From Sinohyriopsis cumingii (lineage: Eukaryota; Mollusca; Bivalvia; Unionida; Unionidae): a stretch of 64,000 nt of DNA. This document shows, piece by piece, positions 25,518 through 38,020 of the stretch. The notes beneath the pieces are model-generated. The model was not told where the DNA came from, did no database searches, and was given only the letters and a program-made list of their open reading frames with translations. A program made the position numbers and the translations under genes. The stretch lies in the NCBI GenBank assembly GCA_028554795.2, contig CM068825.1, positions 94,598,451 to 94,662,450 on the forward strand, read 5' to 3'. Positions within the stretch are counted from its first letter, which is position 1; each line of letters opens with the position of its first letter.

Positions 25518-25752
25518 GAGGAATTAATGAGAAAAGTGATGGAGGTAGAGGTAAAGAAGATCAAAGAAAAATGGTCAAAAGAAAGAAAGGAAGAAGAGAA
25601 TAAAAAGACGAAATTGGAACTGGATCAAGATCCAAGAGAAATTTAGAGCGATGGACCATCCTGACTGGATGCCAGAGACGGAAAAGAAGGAGAAGAAGAA
25701 GAAAGGAATAGTGGGAAAGATAAGGGGATGGCTGAAGAAGTGGAGGAAATAG
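25518..25752 (+). pseudogene. Mirror copy of the coiled-coil ORF, broken
   Basis: The reverse complement of this arm matches the frame at 25092-25406 almost base for base. A deletion of about 19 bp between the KTKLEL and lysine-rich parts shifts the frame and brings in an early stop. This deletion also explains the small length difference between the two arms. Confidence 0.75.
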
Positions 25753-26750
25753 AAGAAGAAGAAGAAACCCGAAGGCCCTTTTCAGGGCCATTCATAGGTC
25801 ACGAATAGAAATTGACTTTCATGCCTAATTTAAAAAAAAACAATAAATGTCTCTTGTCTCTTGTCTGTGTTCTCTCCATTTCCCCTGTTCAATTTCCATT
25901 GTCCCTAGACAGTCCCACCATGTTCAATTTCCCTTGACGCTATATTCGATATGGGGATTCTGTAATGCTAATTCCCCTTGTCGCTCTTCAGGCCAATCCC
26001 TGTTCAAATTCCCCATGTTCAATTCCCTTGTCCCCAGAGTGGAAATACCCTGTTTGTAATGGTAAATCCCCCTTGTCCCTAGAGTGGCCCAATCCCTTGT
26101 CGCTATGTTCCATTCCCCATTCACTCCCTGTTAAATTTCCCCATGTTAAATTCCCCTTGTCGCTATATTCGATATACCCTATTTTAACATTAAAGCCCCC
26201 TTGAAGCTATAGTATCCCACTTCACTACTGCTGTTTTTACTGTCTGAAATACTGAATTTACTTACCACGACTCTTTCCAAAAATCGTATACATCTGAAAG
26301 TAAATATACAAAATTACCATGGCGGTATATTTTTAAATAATAAGTAGACTTTTCAAACGCTCTTATAATTATAGAAGCCAGGTGAACTCAAAGTAACGTA
26401 GTACAACAATAGATCACAAACTGTCCTAACTTTTAAGGTCACTTTTAAAGGACTGAATAATGTTAAATTTGAAATATGGAAAACAATACATTATTAAGGA
26501 ATAACCTTTTGTTCAAAGGTGTGCGTCATGCTAAAGTGATAAATAAAGTTGTTGGAAAAATTCTGATAGAAATAACTTCCTAATGTCTGTGAATAGTTAT
26601 TTTTCTATTTCTTCATTGTTTTCATCTTTCACTTCTTCTCCTGCATTTTCTTCTTCTTCTACCATCTTGACCGAAAGGATATTAGATTATTGCATTTTTA
26701 TCACGTTGTTATTCATAATTATTCAATACTGATTTTAATATCTGTATCAT

Positions 26751-27977
26751 TATTATATGCTCATTTTTTCTCCGTTAACTTTACATTGTCAGAATCGTTC
26801 AGTATTTTACGATATTGCACACCTTCATATTGTATTCACGTGCATAAAGAAACCACTTTCTATTGTAAACAAACAATGGACGCAGACGCCAGCACTTTTG
26901 ATTTGTAAACAAATCATGTACACTCGAGTAGTAGGCGCTTTACGTTTTGGTTGATGAAATTTGTTTGTGAATGAACTAAAGCAGATGTTTCGTGGACTGC
27001 CACATACCAGCTGCTTTGGCACATTCCGCGTTAACCTTTCTGATACAATTTTTCGGATTTAGGCTAGCTATACAGTAGACACCAGACAGTGACAAGGCAT
27101 AAACTTGTCTTCTTTAGCTGGTAATAAGAATGGCAAAAAATATACTTACATTTTTACATCCTGAATTTCTTCAAAATGTACTTTCTTAGTTCTACAAATC
27201 CAAATTATATGAGCCATGTCATAGGTTCTCAATCTTGATTACACATTACGAAATTGTACTAAAATTTCGAATATATTCCAAGTCCAATTACATATTCCTT
27301 ACTTCACTAAAAATGAAATAAGCATTAAATTCCATAGTGTCTTTTTGATAATTGCAATTGAAAGACTTCATATATTTACCACATTATGATTTCAAACATT
27401 CAATGACAGAAACAGAAATACATTTGCAGATGTCAACACGCTTCTCCCTCGCTTCTTCAATCCTATGTATTTCATGTGGAATTGTCGTATATAAATCCAG
27501 TCCGTAATCACAAAGTTTCGTAGAATCGATTTTTTTTTTACCAAACTCTATTCATTCCAGATCAAATGGAAAAGTTGTTGCAATGCGCATTCATTCAAAA
27601 TATGACTCCAAATTTAAATTTTAACTAGACACGCCATTTTCTTTCGAAAGTTATGTCGAGCGCGCGACTAAGTTCAAATTTATCTGGGCGGAGTTATGTG
27701 CGCATTAATAATGTTGTTGTGTAATGATGATTCTGCGGTTGTGTATTTTTTTAAATACGGCATACATTCGTTACATTTTTTCTTGTAGTGTATTTCTGTT
27801 TATATAATTAAGCCTTATGTAGAATAAGAATATGAGCATATAATAAAAAGGTTACTGCATTTGTATGGGAAAATATGAACTCGTTTTGTCGGATGGATAT
27901 AATGCACTCCCAAGGTCGTGAAGTATTTCCATCCGAAAAACTCGTTCATATTTTCCTACAAATGCAGTAACCTATAA
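26751..27977. repeat. 1.2-kb interspersed repeat, copy 1, ending in a hairpin
   Basis: Collinear with 38021-39270 over the whole length at roughly 85-90% by eye. Shared landmarks are TTGTAAACAAACAATGGACG, GTTTCGTGGACTGCCACATA, GGCTAGCTATACA and AGCCATGTCATAGGTTCTC. It ends in a hairpin at about 27849-27973 whose arms start GGTTACTGCATTTG and end CAAATGCAGTAACC. Frames inside differ in stops between copies, so I do not call a gene. Confidence 0.85.
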
Positions 27978-30137
27978 GTACTAAACTCGATTCATCCTAA
28001 TCAAAATGGAATATAAATGTTGGATATTTAAAAAAAAGGTTTCCCATTTATTGCAAAAGCCAACGGAGTTTGAAATGTGTCGAGAACATCTACATTTTTA
28101 AAACATCCACCGGGATAAGATCCTCATTTTAATAGCATCCACCGGGATAATATTTTAAAACAGTCACATCGTCTTTACCGATTCGTCACAAATACAAGTT
28201 CATTTTGAATATATATACTTTAATTATATTATCAATAGAGATAGGAGCCATAGCAAATATCCACACTTTTCATCACTGGATCTGAATCCAGTTTAACCGG
28301 TGCAGAAAGAGAGTTCAGTTAAACCCGATTCTATCCCCATTTCATCAATACCCATGCGATGATGCATACAGGATCAGAAACTCCTGTTTGAAGCAACTCA
28401 TATTTGTGAAGCAACTTATCAAATATGCCCCCCCTCCCCCGTCCCCTCTAGAAACGGTTCAGGATACAAAGAAAACCAACTGATGGATACAAGCATTCCT
28501 CACTACAATGCATCCACTAACGGGGATTTAAAAAATGATTTACCTGCTGAGGCTTGAGGTTTCTCCGCTGCAAAGAAGAAGAGACTGTTCATGTAAGAAA
28601 AGAAAAAAATTGACACATTTCACACAAACATTTCTCTTTTCGGCCACTTATAGCAGAAGCTGCAGATGCGCAAAAGAACAAGACTGAATTCTCTCGCTGG
28701 TTAAATATACATGGCACACTGTGTTCCCAAAGCCCTGATAAATAAGGCTGGAGAATTACAGACTGGTTCCAAATATCACTATTAATACATGCAAAGTTAT
28801 TGCTCTTTCGTAACTGAAATGAAGCAACAAAACAAGTCAAAGTGAGCACTCTTCTTCAATTTGTGATTCTATCGTTTCTACTTGTCACTTTGATACCCTC
28901 TCTCACTTAATCCACCCAGCCACTACAATATCTGAAAAAAGTAACTCCCCCTGTGACAGTAATATTTCTTTTATCTATAAATACGGTTTTGAACAGTATT
29001 TTATTCGGTATGTATGTGTGTATACTACACAGCGTAACGGAATTAAATGAAAACGGAAATAAGGAAATGACACTACGTTGCGGGAGATATATTCTTCGAA
29101 CAAATATAACGTTTTGTAAGTTGAAAATAATCATTTATTTATTCATTGGCTTCCACAGGGTCACATTGGGTATGTACTAAATATTGTCTGGTTGGAGAGT
29201 TAAGGTTACTTTTTTCAAACAATTTCACTTCCTTACACTGATATCGTCTGCATGATGTTCGATCTTTGCGGTAAAAATTGCTAAGGAATTATACGTTTTT
29301 CATGTTTTACGATCCAAAATAAAATTCTGTATATGCCGGATGGTGTTGTTAAGTCAGAATGTTTCCTTACCCTTTTAAATCCAGCTTCTTAACTAGCCAA
29401 AACTCTTCAAAATAGCCATGTTCCTGTCCGGATAAACGAAGTTTCTTACAATAACAATCATATGGAGATTTATGTACCTCAAAATTGTCCTTATGAAGAA
29501 AATCTGACGGCCCATAGTTTTTGAATTTGCCTTTTGAAACTACGCATTTATCTGAGCACAGGCTTGCGTTAGAAATATGCGGTAATCACACTAAAATGGA
29601 TAACGCAGCATCTAGTACATATTAAATGCCCAAACATAATTGAATCCATCCAAAAATAATAATTCCTGGATTCTGCTTTAAATAACACACTTGATCATAT
29701 TCTTCAAATATAGAGATTAAAATATTTCATTTGCAATTTCACCAATGTGCATAAACACGAAACTGTTGAGTAGAATCAAAGATCGGAACCAGTCTAATTC
29801 ATTTGTGCGATGTATTTCGCTTTGTTTTGGACAGTCCAACTCTGTTCCAATCTCAGTATCTAACAAATTTTCGGCTGACACAAATGTTCCAAAGTATGCA
29901 CTGTGTAAAATCTTGACATTGCCAGCCTCATCTTTCAATACTTATGTTTTTTCCCCTCTGTTTGCTTCAATGATTTAAATAAAAATATGGTCAGTGAATA
30001 ATTTCACCAAAGTTCAAAAGAACTTGGTAATTATATGTTGTAATGGCGTCATAGAAGTCGAGAAAATTGGAATGACACATAAAATCTTCGAAATATTGTG
30101 TTTTATGTTTGATTACCAATCTATTATTTAATCAGTG

Positions 30138-30181
<44 letters not shown>

Positions 30182-31160
30182 TTATATCCTTTATTTTACT
30201 TCTGGCTGATGACTGTAGATTGCATATGATCTGTAAATAGGTGTTGACAAATTGTAACATCAATCGTAATAATGAGTCCGTTTACAAGTTTGGGGTGAGT
30301 TCCCATTGGATGGATCAGTCAGGTGAGTTCTTTTGCTACGTCGGCTATTGAGACATAAGTCACATAGGAAGTATTGCGATATGTAGCAGGAAAATACAGC
30401 AATGTGGACCTGTAAGGGTGTATATGAGACGAGAGTTGGTCATTTAATTCACTCTTATTCTCCATGTTCTTCCTGAAATATCACTCTGCACAATGTCTTT
30501 CACGTTGTGTATGTTTTGAGAGGAAACATTTCTTTGTATTATTCATTCTAATGACAGAGTACTTCTTGACTCTGGCCGAAAATAGTATTCTGGGATCATT
30601 GTGGATTTATTCAAATGACTTCTGGACAATGCCATTGTGATACACGAAGACTGTTGGCACATTAGCACATTCGAGGACCTGGAATTTATTCTGGGCATTA
30701 TATTCTTTTGAACTTGCAATATAACATTTTTCGGATTATTTTGGATTTATTTCGTAACACTTTAAGTCCCTCTTAAATTTTCATTTTATTGCTTAGGCTA
30801 TTAAATTATCTGTCAGATAAACAAACACTGCATGTTGTCTGATTATATAACTCGTAACTCGGGGAGGAAAATTCACAATATCATTTTGAAATTGCCTGAA
30901 AACTAGTTTATTATCAGCTGTTTCAAGTGAATGCATTATTTGTCTATCTGATAACCGTTTTAGAGACCATGTGATTAAAGAAGACTATGGGATTTATTCT
31001 CCCATTAAAACTATTGCAATCCTATTGAATGTATGTTTTCATTTTCTTGTTTAATTACACTAATCGTAGGCGTAATGGATATTCAAAGAAATCATGTAGA
31101 CAGACTTTGGAGAAAGTTTTGGTCCCATCAGAGTACCATATTTGTCACTGAAATGCACTG
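27978..31160. other. Intergenic, no gene supported
   Basis: AT-rich sequence with no supported gene. A short phrase CATCCACCGGGATAA occurs twice near 28107-28145. A CA microsatellite lies at 30138-30180. Confidence 0.5.
30138..30180. repeat. (CA)n microsatellite
   Basis: CA dinucleotide run of about 21 units. Confidence 0.95.
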
Positions 31161-31347
31161 CTATGAATGACACTGATGGTAATAACGTATCTCATGCTTA
31201 CATGGAGTCACGAGTCGAGGTAGAGGAGTCGGGGGCGGAAGTGAGGGTTCCCTTCGAGGTGGTGGTGGTTTCGGCTTTTTAGGCTGAAATCGTGGCCTTG
31301 GTTTGGACTTCAAACAATCTGGTTTCGTGCATTCGAATCCTTTTGTG
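31161..31347 (-). CDS. Cadherin-like membrane protein, last exon (proline-rich tail)
   Basis: A TTTTAG acceptor precedes position 31347. The first base, C, completes the codon left open by the exon ending at 32581 (TG plus C). The encoded tail is basic and proline-rich (PKKPKPPPPRREPSLPPPTP), a plausible ligand for SH3 or WW domains, and ends in TAG at 31161-31163. No beta-catenin or p120 binding sequence is visible, so it is not a classical cadherin tail. A strong internal donor (GTAAGC at about 31196-31191) could skip the last residues to an unseen exon. The phase match makes the join likely, but it is inferred. Confidence 0.72.
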
Positions 31348-31380
31348 CTAAAACGGAATGGAATTCTCTTTGTTACACGT

Positions 31381-31420
<40 letters not shown>

Positions 31421-32580
31421 TGTTTCTCAACAAAGACATGTAATAAGACGGATAAGACTGGAAAAATATCAAAACATTTGATGAATGGTCATGTCATGCT
31501 GGTCTCCTTTATCAACTGTAATTGTATAAGGGTCAAATTAAGTTCACGTTTTGCATCTATTACTAATATTGCTGTTGAAATATCATTTGCCTGTTTACCT
31601 TTAACGATCATATACTTTTCGTACAAGGTCTCATAAGTTTATGCATAAAAAAATGTAAGCCTTATATTCAACCTTCACTTTCCATGATCTGATCGCATAT
31701 ACGAAATGATTCAGATAGTTACCTCGAAACGAAATAACTCTTAGTTTTTACTGATAATTTCCTCACTATGTCTTACGTATCTAATATTAATACAATACCT
31801 TGCAATGACTGTGCAATGTAATACGCTACAGTAGTGCAAACGAAGCCCCAAGAGACAAAATTTTCGTAAAAAGTAAGTGTAGCCTTTTACAAATTTCACG
31901 GTGATGCCTTAATACAGTCTCAAACTTCAACTGACTTATGGTACTTCCAACAAAAATCGTATAGACTCTCCAGGAAAGACTAAATCTAACTGTTTAGCAA
32001 GAAAATAGACTGGAATATAAAATGTTCCGAACGCATAACTCACTTTATAATAATTTATTTTGCATCGAATGCAGTCTTTTACGGTGATGTCTTCTTTTTT
32101 CAAAGTCAAACCAATGATATTTCCGCTACATTTTCCCTGCATTAACTCTTAGAGCTAGAAGTAGGGTAAGGCTTAAGCTCAAAACACACCTTAATGCAGG
32201 GGTGGGCAAACTACGGTCCGCAGGCCGCATGCGGCCCGCCAAGGGTTTTCATGCGGCCTAGGAACAAGTCATCATTCGCACTGACTCTGTTTATGTTACT
32301 CTGTTTATCAAATAAATGTGCTTCTTTCGAAGTTTAAGTTTAAGTTTTCAAATATTAACAGCATATTAACAACTGAAAATTAATTTGATGTTATTTAGAA
32401 AAACCTTTTGGTTTTGCTATTTCAAATATTAATTATTTTACTTGAACTATGCGGCCCGCGACAAGGTGTAAATTTGTGTATGCGGCACTTGCACTGGAAA
32501 GTCTGCCCACCTCTGCCTTAATGGTTCTCAAACAGATTATATAGTCAGTCTAGAAAATGTACACATGACAGTGAAATTAC
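31348..32580 (-). other. Last cadherin intron, with (AT)n and a hAT MITE
   Basis: The intron lies between the transmembrane exon and the proline-rich tail exon. It contains an AT microsatellite (about 31383-31417) and the hAT MITE at 32197-32515. No other gene is seen. Confidence 0.65.
32197..32515. mobile_element. Non-autonomous hAT element (MITE) with perfect 8-bp TSD
   Basis: The 319-bp element starts CAGGGGTGGGCAAACT and ends AGTCTGCCCACCTCTG, an inverted repeat with a few mismatches. It is flanked by perfect 8-bp duplications CCTTAATG at 32189-32196 and 32516-32523. The subterminal GCGGCCCGC motif appears near both ends. It has no coding capacity. The 8-bp TSD and the CAGGGGTG...CTG termini are hAT features. 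Confidence 0.93.
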
Positions 32581-33073
32581 CATTCTTTGAAGGGATCGAA
32601 TCCGATTGGCCAATAGCGTAGATGGTTCAGGCACACATATAGAGTAACAGCAAGAACGATAAGAGCTAGAACACAGAGCATCGTAAACCAAACAATATTT
32701 CTCTTATCATCGAACATATTCTTGTATCCAATGGTGGTAGTTGCAGCCGTTGTCGTTGTTGGCTCAAGTACCGTAACTCTGACCGACACAAAGCCTTCAA
32801 GTCCACCAGTATCGATTGCTTTTGCCGTGAAATCAAGATCAGCTACTACTCCCGAAAGAGAATTTTTTAGGGTAATCAAACCTGTTTGTGATATTTGAAA
32901 ATAGTTAGTTGCCAGGGTTGTCTGATCCAATGAATATGTAAACTGTCCATTAGTACCAATGTCTCCATCAACTGCGGATACATTACCGATTGACGTTCCG
33001 ACCACAATATTGTTGTAAACAGTAAATGTATAGGACGATGAGACGAATGTTGGAGTGTTGTCATTAATTTCAG
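32581..33073 (-). CDS. Cadherin-like membrane protein, membrane-proximal repeat and transmembrane exon
   Basis: This exon follows an AG acceptor at 33075-33074. It encodes one complete cadherin repeat, beginning at the calcium-binding linker EINDNTPTF and including VSAVDGDIGTNGQFTYSLD and FTAKAIDTGG. A threonine-rich stalk and a transmembrane helix (IVWFTMLCVLALIVLAVTLY) follow, then a short cytoplasmic start. The frame would stop at TAA 32577-32579, but that TAA is part of a GTAATT donor, and a phase-matched downstream exon exists at 31347. The protein is a type I membrane adhesion protein resembling non-classical cadherins, with extracellular repeats that bind calcium. Its specific orthologue is not identified. 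Confidence 0.88.
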
Positions 33074-34374
33074 CTGAAAAAGATTAACGAGATGTTACTT
33101 TCAAACTTCTGGATCTCTATGATGTAATATTCCATTCAATATGTTATTCGTCTTATATACACAAATTGCAAAGAAAACAAATTACAACAGAAGAAATTTT
33201 ATCGGAGAATGTGAGAAGAATTTCGTTAAGATCGTTATCTTAGTTTAGTAAAGATAAAAACGTCGATCAGTTCGAAGCAAGTTTCTGGTGTAGCATCTTC
33301 AATTAAAACTCCGCTAAAAATCTGACTATTCCAGTTACAGCTTGTGATTATCTGCGGAGTAGTTCTTTACCGCAGAACAGTTTGTTTCCCTGCGTCGTAA
33401 TTCTTTGAACACGAATGTTCATTTTTTTAAAGAATAGGAAAATAAAATCTCAGTCAAGAAGACTAATTCTTCAAACGCTAAATTTTATGCTTACACATTC
33501 AATAGTAATTGAGAATATGATGAAATATTAAGCATAATACGAGGAACGGTTCCACATTGGTTCACATCTAACGTAGTTACATACTTTTGAAGAAAGGATA
33601 GGTATAAGGTGAAGTTGTTTGCATTTGCAACATGGAGATGAAGGTGGCATACCAATGTGTTCTTTCATCTACTGTGACTGGAATTTTGTTACATATGGTA
33701 ATTATGACAATCATGCACTATGTACAGCGGACGGCTGATCAAATATATTCGAAAAATGATCATGAACTAGTCTAAAGTACACTAACTCAGCTGTATTATT
33801 ATAGCACAAATTACTTGTGCCGGTGCAGAAGATACTAGCTTCTAAAAATGCAATAAATGAATTAAAAAAGGCATAAAAAGCAAAATGTATTTGGTTCCTT
33901 GTTTAATTTCTTTTTACAATATATCTTTGAAGTCCAGGAAGTGAAAATGACCCAGCGGAGCTAGAGGCTTTTGATAGATGCACATCTGAAGAAAGGCCAA
34001 GCCGTATGCTCTTCAACCCAAAGTACACATATTTTTTTAAATAACCAGCATTACCAATGAAGAAAAGATAGAACATTATCATTAAATATTAAACCGTATG
34101 CAAATTACGAAAATGTGGAGCGGAAAATATGCAATCCCAACATATCGTTTTGACGCAGTATATGTCTTGACATCGTGTGCCACGTCATAAAGTGTCGGTC
34201 AAAGTACACTGAGGGGAAGATATGTCCGATTCCTATGTTCTAACTATATCGTATTATTCAATGTCAAAATCTTAACAGTAACTCGTGATTCGTATTTTTA
34301 AAAATGTATTTTATGATTTGTGGAGTCAAATTAATGCCGAATTGTTACATTTGTTTCGTTGATCTTCTACATAC
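33074..34374 (-). other. Cadherin intron, nothing recognised
   Basis: AT-rich intron between the exons at 34375-34609 and 32581-33073. The junction is phase 1 (G plus CT makes Ala), giving the linker AEINDN. No repeat or gene recognised. Confidence 0.7.
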
Positions 34375-34609
34375 CTATAGATACTGACAATGTTGCTGTA
34401 GCTGTTAGTCCTCCGCTGTCTCGTGCCGTAACAAGGCATGTGATTGCCGTAGGAAAACCAGGTTTATCTAGGTCATAATTAATCGCATAGGTCAGCAGTC
34501 CCGAGCTCGAAGCCATAGTCATATATCCCGAATTCGACCCACAGTTCATAGAATACGAGACACTGTCACCTACATCGGTATCTCTCACTGACAACCCCGG
34601 ATTCGTTTG
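34375..34609 (-). CDS. Cadherin-like membrane protein, penultimate-repeat exon
   Basis: Acceptor AG at 34611-34610, donor GT at 34374-34373. It encodes the body of one cadherin repeat, with the calcium-site motif VRDTDVGDS, an SGLLTYAINYDLD segment (the usual tG-x-I-x-Ldye position) and TARDSGGLTATATLSV. It joins the downstream exon to form AEINDNTP. Phase 0 at its start matches the end of the 37086-37288 exon. Confidence 0.87.
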
Positions 34610-34648
34610 CTACAAGATGAAATAATATGAGTGAAATTTCCTTTATCT

Positions 34649-34652
<4 letters not shown>

Positions 34653-34691
<39 letters not shown>

Positions 34692-34731
34692 AACACACAC
34701 ACACACACACGCACACACGCACACACACATC
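34653..34731. repeat. (CA)n microsatellite
   Basis: Long CA run with a few single-base interruptions, only about 40 bp upstream, in the intron, of the exon acceptor at 34610. Confidence 0.95.
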
Positions 34732-34954
34732 CTCGCTATATGCAATTGAAATAATTGAGATACTTATTGCTTTGCGGTCTTTGCTACAACATGCGGCTGC
34801 ATATTTAGCAAATCATTGATTCTTGAGAATTTTATGTAGAAAGAATGCTGAATGTATCAGATTTGCGCCAATTGCACAGGTGGCTAAATACATTATTGGC
34901 ATTTTTTTATTGTCCATTAGTACAACTAGACTAAATTTGACTAAGTACGGGCTG

Positions 34955-35421
34955 ATGTTCTTGGGAGTGCACGACATCCATGGCTGGCTTGCAGAGTTCC
35001 TTGCCCTCTTGCCTCTCTCGGACATCGTATAAATGCGGAGATGTGGAACGACTTCCACCCGCCTAAAGCTAGGTGTCCTGATGTGACGTCATCGTTGCGA
35101 CCAATCGCAACGGGCGTTACATACTGCTTGGGTCGACACACAGTACAGAAAATACGGACTGAAATCAACTCATTGTTAACATGAGTGTGTGTTGGGCCTA
35201 TTCCCACTCATGAAAGCCCTTCATTCGGGTCGTTAGAGACATATAGTCCTACTACCTGACGGCTAAATTAGCAGTGCTCCTTGAGCACATAAACGCCTGG
35301 GGGATGTATCACTAATTCCTTCCCCCAGGAACATTTAGCATCCCGCCGTGCGGGAATAAACCCGTCGCACGTGCCCTTCTGGGCGCACGCGACGTAAATC
35401 CAATCAATCAATTAATCAATC
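34955..35421 (+). mobile_element. Probable retroposon 3' end with (AATC)n tail
   Basis: A GC-richer block, unlike the surrounding intron, ends in a run of AATC units (about 35401-35421). Such a tail is typical of SINE or RTE/L1-type retroposons. No reverse transcriptase motif is present and the 5' end is not defined, so the class is open. Confidence 0.5.
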
Positions 35422-37085
35422 AGAACTGTGAAATCTTCAATGCCGTTGAAATATTATGATGACATCAAACGCTAAAATTACTTTCCTATATCACAAAATC
35501 ATTTATACTGCCTAGTAATTCGTACGGATCCAAAATTGATCATTTTTGCAAACAACCATTAAAAAATGTAAGAACTCATGTTCAACTGCAACAAAATCAA
35601 ATCGTATAAAGTCAAACGAAACAAATAAAACAATAAAAATAAACTAGAAAAATGATAATATGCACAGGGAAAAATATGCCAGAAGGCAGAAGGTGGGTAT
35701 ACGGAAATTAGAAGGAACAAACTAATTTCTCAAAGATTAACGAAAGAGTCAGAAATAATTTGGATTGTTTTGTGGAACCTGTCTTAGAGGAAGCTCGACT
35801 TGAGATCACTTTGCCTATAAATTTAATTTAAAATAAATTTTATCGGTTAGGTTAACCCCAACATTCAATGCCGAGGTCTCTTTGCTTCATAAATAAAAGT
35901 CATGATATTTCATAATTATCAATAAACAATTACATATTGTTGTGAAAATATTTTACAGTTGCTAGTTATGTCGCGAAGATAAGTCTTCTTGGATATTTTT
36001 TTATACAAATATTGCACACACGTATGTGATTGCCTACATGTAGCACAAGGATGTGATGCAAAAAGCACGACTCCACGTTTTCTTCAGGCATTGAAAAAAC
36101 AGGAAATCCATTTTTATTTTTATGAGTTCACTGTTCCATTTAAAATTTGGAAATGATCATAACATATCACGCATTTGAAAATATTTAGGTCTTCATACGT
36201 CACTTTCTGATCTTAAATAATATTATGCCACATGTGTACGGTAATTAATTTGAAACCAATGAATCAAGTGAGATAACTCTTACATTTATATCTTCCAAAC
36301 GCATATTGTTTATCCGATCGCGATGAAAAGCAACACCACCGTCTTCTTAGGCTGTCTGACCGATGAGTCAGACCTACTTTCTGATATCACCGGTGTCTTT
36401 TCTTTTCTTTGATGACAGATTTGGAACCATCAACAACAGCAAGAAATAGAGCAAAATTTCTGTATTATTTTATGCTTTTTATTCTAGAAAATCGTAAGAA
36501 GAACAGTTTCAAGAAGAAGGCCTATTTTCAGCAAGATACGCGTATTAATGAGAATGTGTAGGCATTATCGCTGTGATAATAAATGAGAACAAAAACTGAG
36601 GTATGGCATGGGACTAACATTATGTTTAACTAACAATCTCAATCGGGTTGATGAGAACAATTAAACTTATGAGTCGATTTGCATCCGTTACATGACCCTG
36701 TAGGTACCTTTCTCTTTTTACCAAATTGGTTTTAAATCTATATTTCTCTTGTTTTACCTTACACTATTAGCTGTTTCAGAATTGTCTCTCGTTCCCGGGA
36801 CTGGACACGCACCGATATTTGCCTATCCTGGAGTAGTATATCATACCCAACAGGTAGAATATTTGGTAATTTAAACAGTTTGATGCTGGAAGAGGAGAGT
36901 GATTAAAACCAACTCAATATTCACTGTAAACAAAATGCAAGAAATAACACTCAAAATTCTGTCAGTAATAGAAGAGGATGAATCCATAATTTTATAATCG
37001 ATGTGATTAACAGTTAGAAACTGTTATTCGATGATTTCAAAGAAAGTAAAGAAAAATGCTCTATCGTGTGTTGGGTTTTGCTTAC

Positions 37086-37288
37086 CTGTCCAGCATTTCC
37101 CTCATTAGCGTAAACCCTGTACACTGGCTGTGAGAAAAACAAGTCCTCGTTTTGATTGGTCACCTTTACAAGAAGAGTTTGGTCAGTAGTCAAGGTCCCG
37201 TCGGATACATGAACATAGAGTGTAAAAGATGTGGCCAGTATGGTCTCATAATTAATTGCATTTGTCGTTGATGTCGTAATTAGTCCAG
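37086..37288 (-). CDS. Cadherin-like membrane protein, exon spanning a repeat junction
   Basis: Acceptor AG at 37290-37289, donor GT at 37085-37084. It starts in phase with the preceding exon (A plus CT), giving TGLITTS. It ends one repeat with FTLYVHVSDGTLTTDQTLLV and begins the next with NEDLFFSQPVYRVYANEG. VSDG and the YxxxANEG start of a repeat are standard cadherin features. Confidence 0.87.
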
Positions 37289-38020
37289 CTGCAAGAAATA
37301 TAAACACGAGGATCATTAATTTTAATAGAACGCAAACGAATATATAACCGTACCTTTAACTGAATACATCCCACTTTACATGTTAACAGCCGTACGTGAA
37401 ACATTATTGGAATACTGTTTTCTGTCGTTATTAGTTTTGCAATACTGTTCTCCATCGTTATTACTTTTGTTGCATTTCGACAGAGCACGTGTAAGCTTGA
37501 GTACGTTAGGATTTCGTGTTTAGTTTTTGGTTGTATCTCGCCCTCGAAACTATAAACATCCTGAAATTTCCCCTGACCCGGAGATTAATCTATCTTAGAT
37601 AACATGTAGATGTGATAGATTACATCAGGTAGTACCTGACGTAGTAATTAATTACTCTGTTCTCCTCGCACGGTTACCTCGTTTCTCCGGACGTGTCTAT
37701 AGGGTATATATTTAGCTGTGTAACTCAGTTCTTCTCCTGATGAAAACCTATTTACTGAGTTTTGAAAGGCAGCCACCTCGGAAAAACAATAAAGGACAGA
37801 TGATATACGAAATCTCTTAATGATTGCTTTAAAAGCTGAAAGTAATCCGAAATATAGTCTTTCTAGAAACATCCCAGGTTACCAAGTAGACATCTGACGA
37901 GTTTCTATACATTATTCATATCTGCTGTTAGTTATTCATTATTGGAAATACATGAAAACTATTGCGATATACTTAATTGCAACAGATACTGTTATGACTT
38001 GTGTTTAAATAGATGCAAAT

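Larger units (their letters stand above)
24608..26235. mobile_element. Foldback element with Polinton-type ends and 6-bp TSD
   Basis: The element proper is 24614-26229 (1616 bp), flanked by perfect 6-bp direct repeats GCTGTT at 24608-24613 and 26230-26235. It starts AGTAGTGAAGTGGGATAC and ends with the exact reverse complement. The inverted arms run about 24614-25346 and 25518-26229 and are nearly identical, with a spacer of about 171 bp. An AG...CT terminus, 6-bp TSD and arms of several hundred bases match the ends described for Polinton/Maverick elements. No integrase, polymerase or capsid gene is present, so it would be a non-autonomous TIR-TIR derivative. The near-identity of the arms implies recent origin or gene conversion. 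Confidence 0.8.
34610..37085 (-). other. Cadherin intron with (CA)n and a retroposon-like segment
   Basis: It contains a CA/CACG run at 34653-34731 and a GC-richer segment at 34955-35421 (listed separately). The remaining sequence, 35422-37085, is AT-rich with nothing recognised. Confidence 0.65.
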
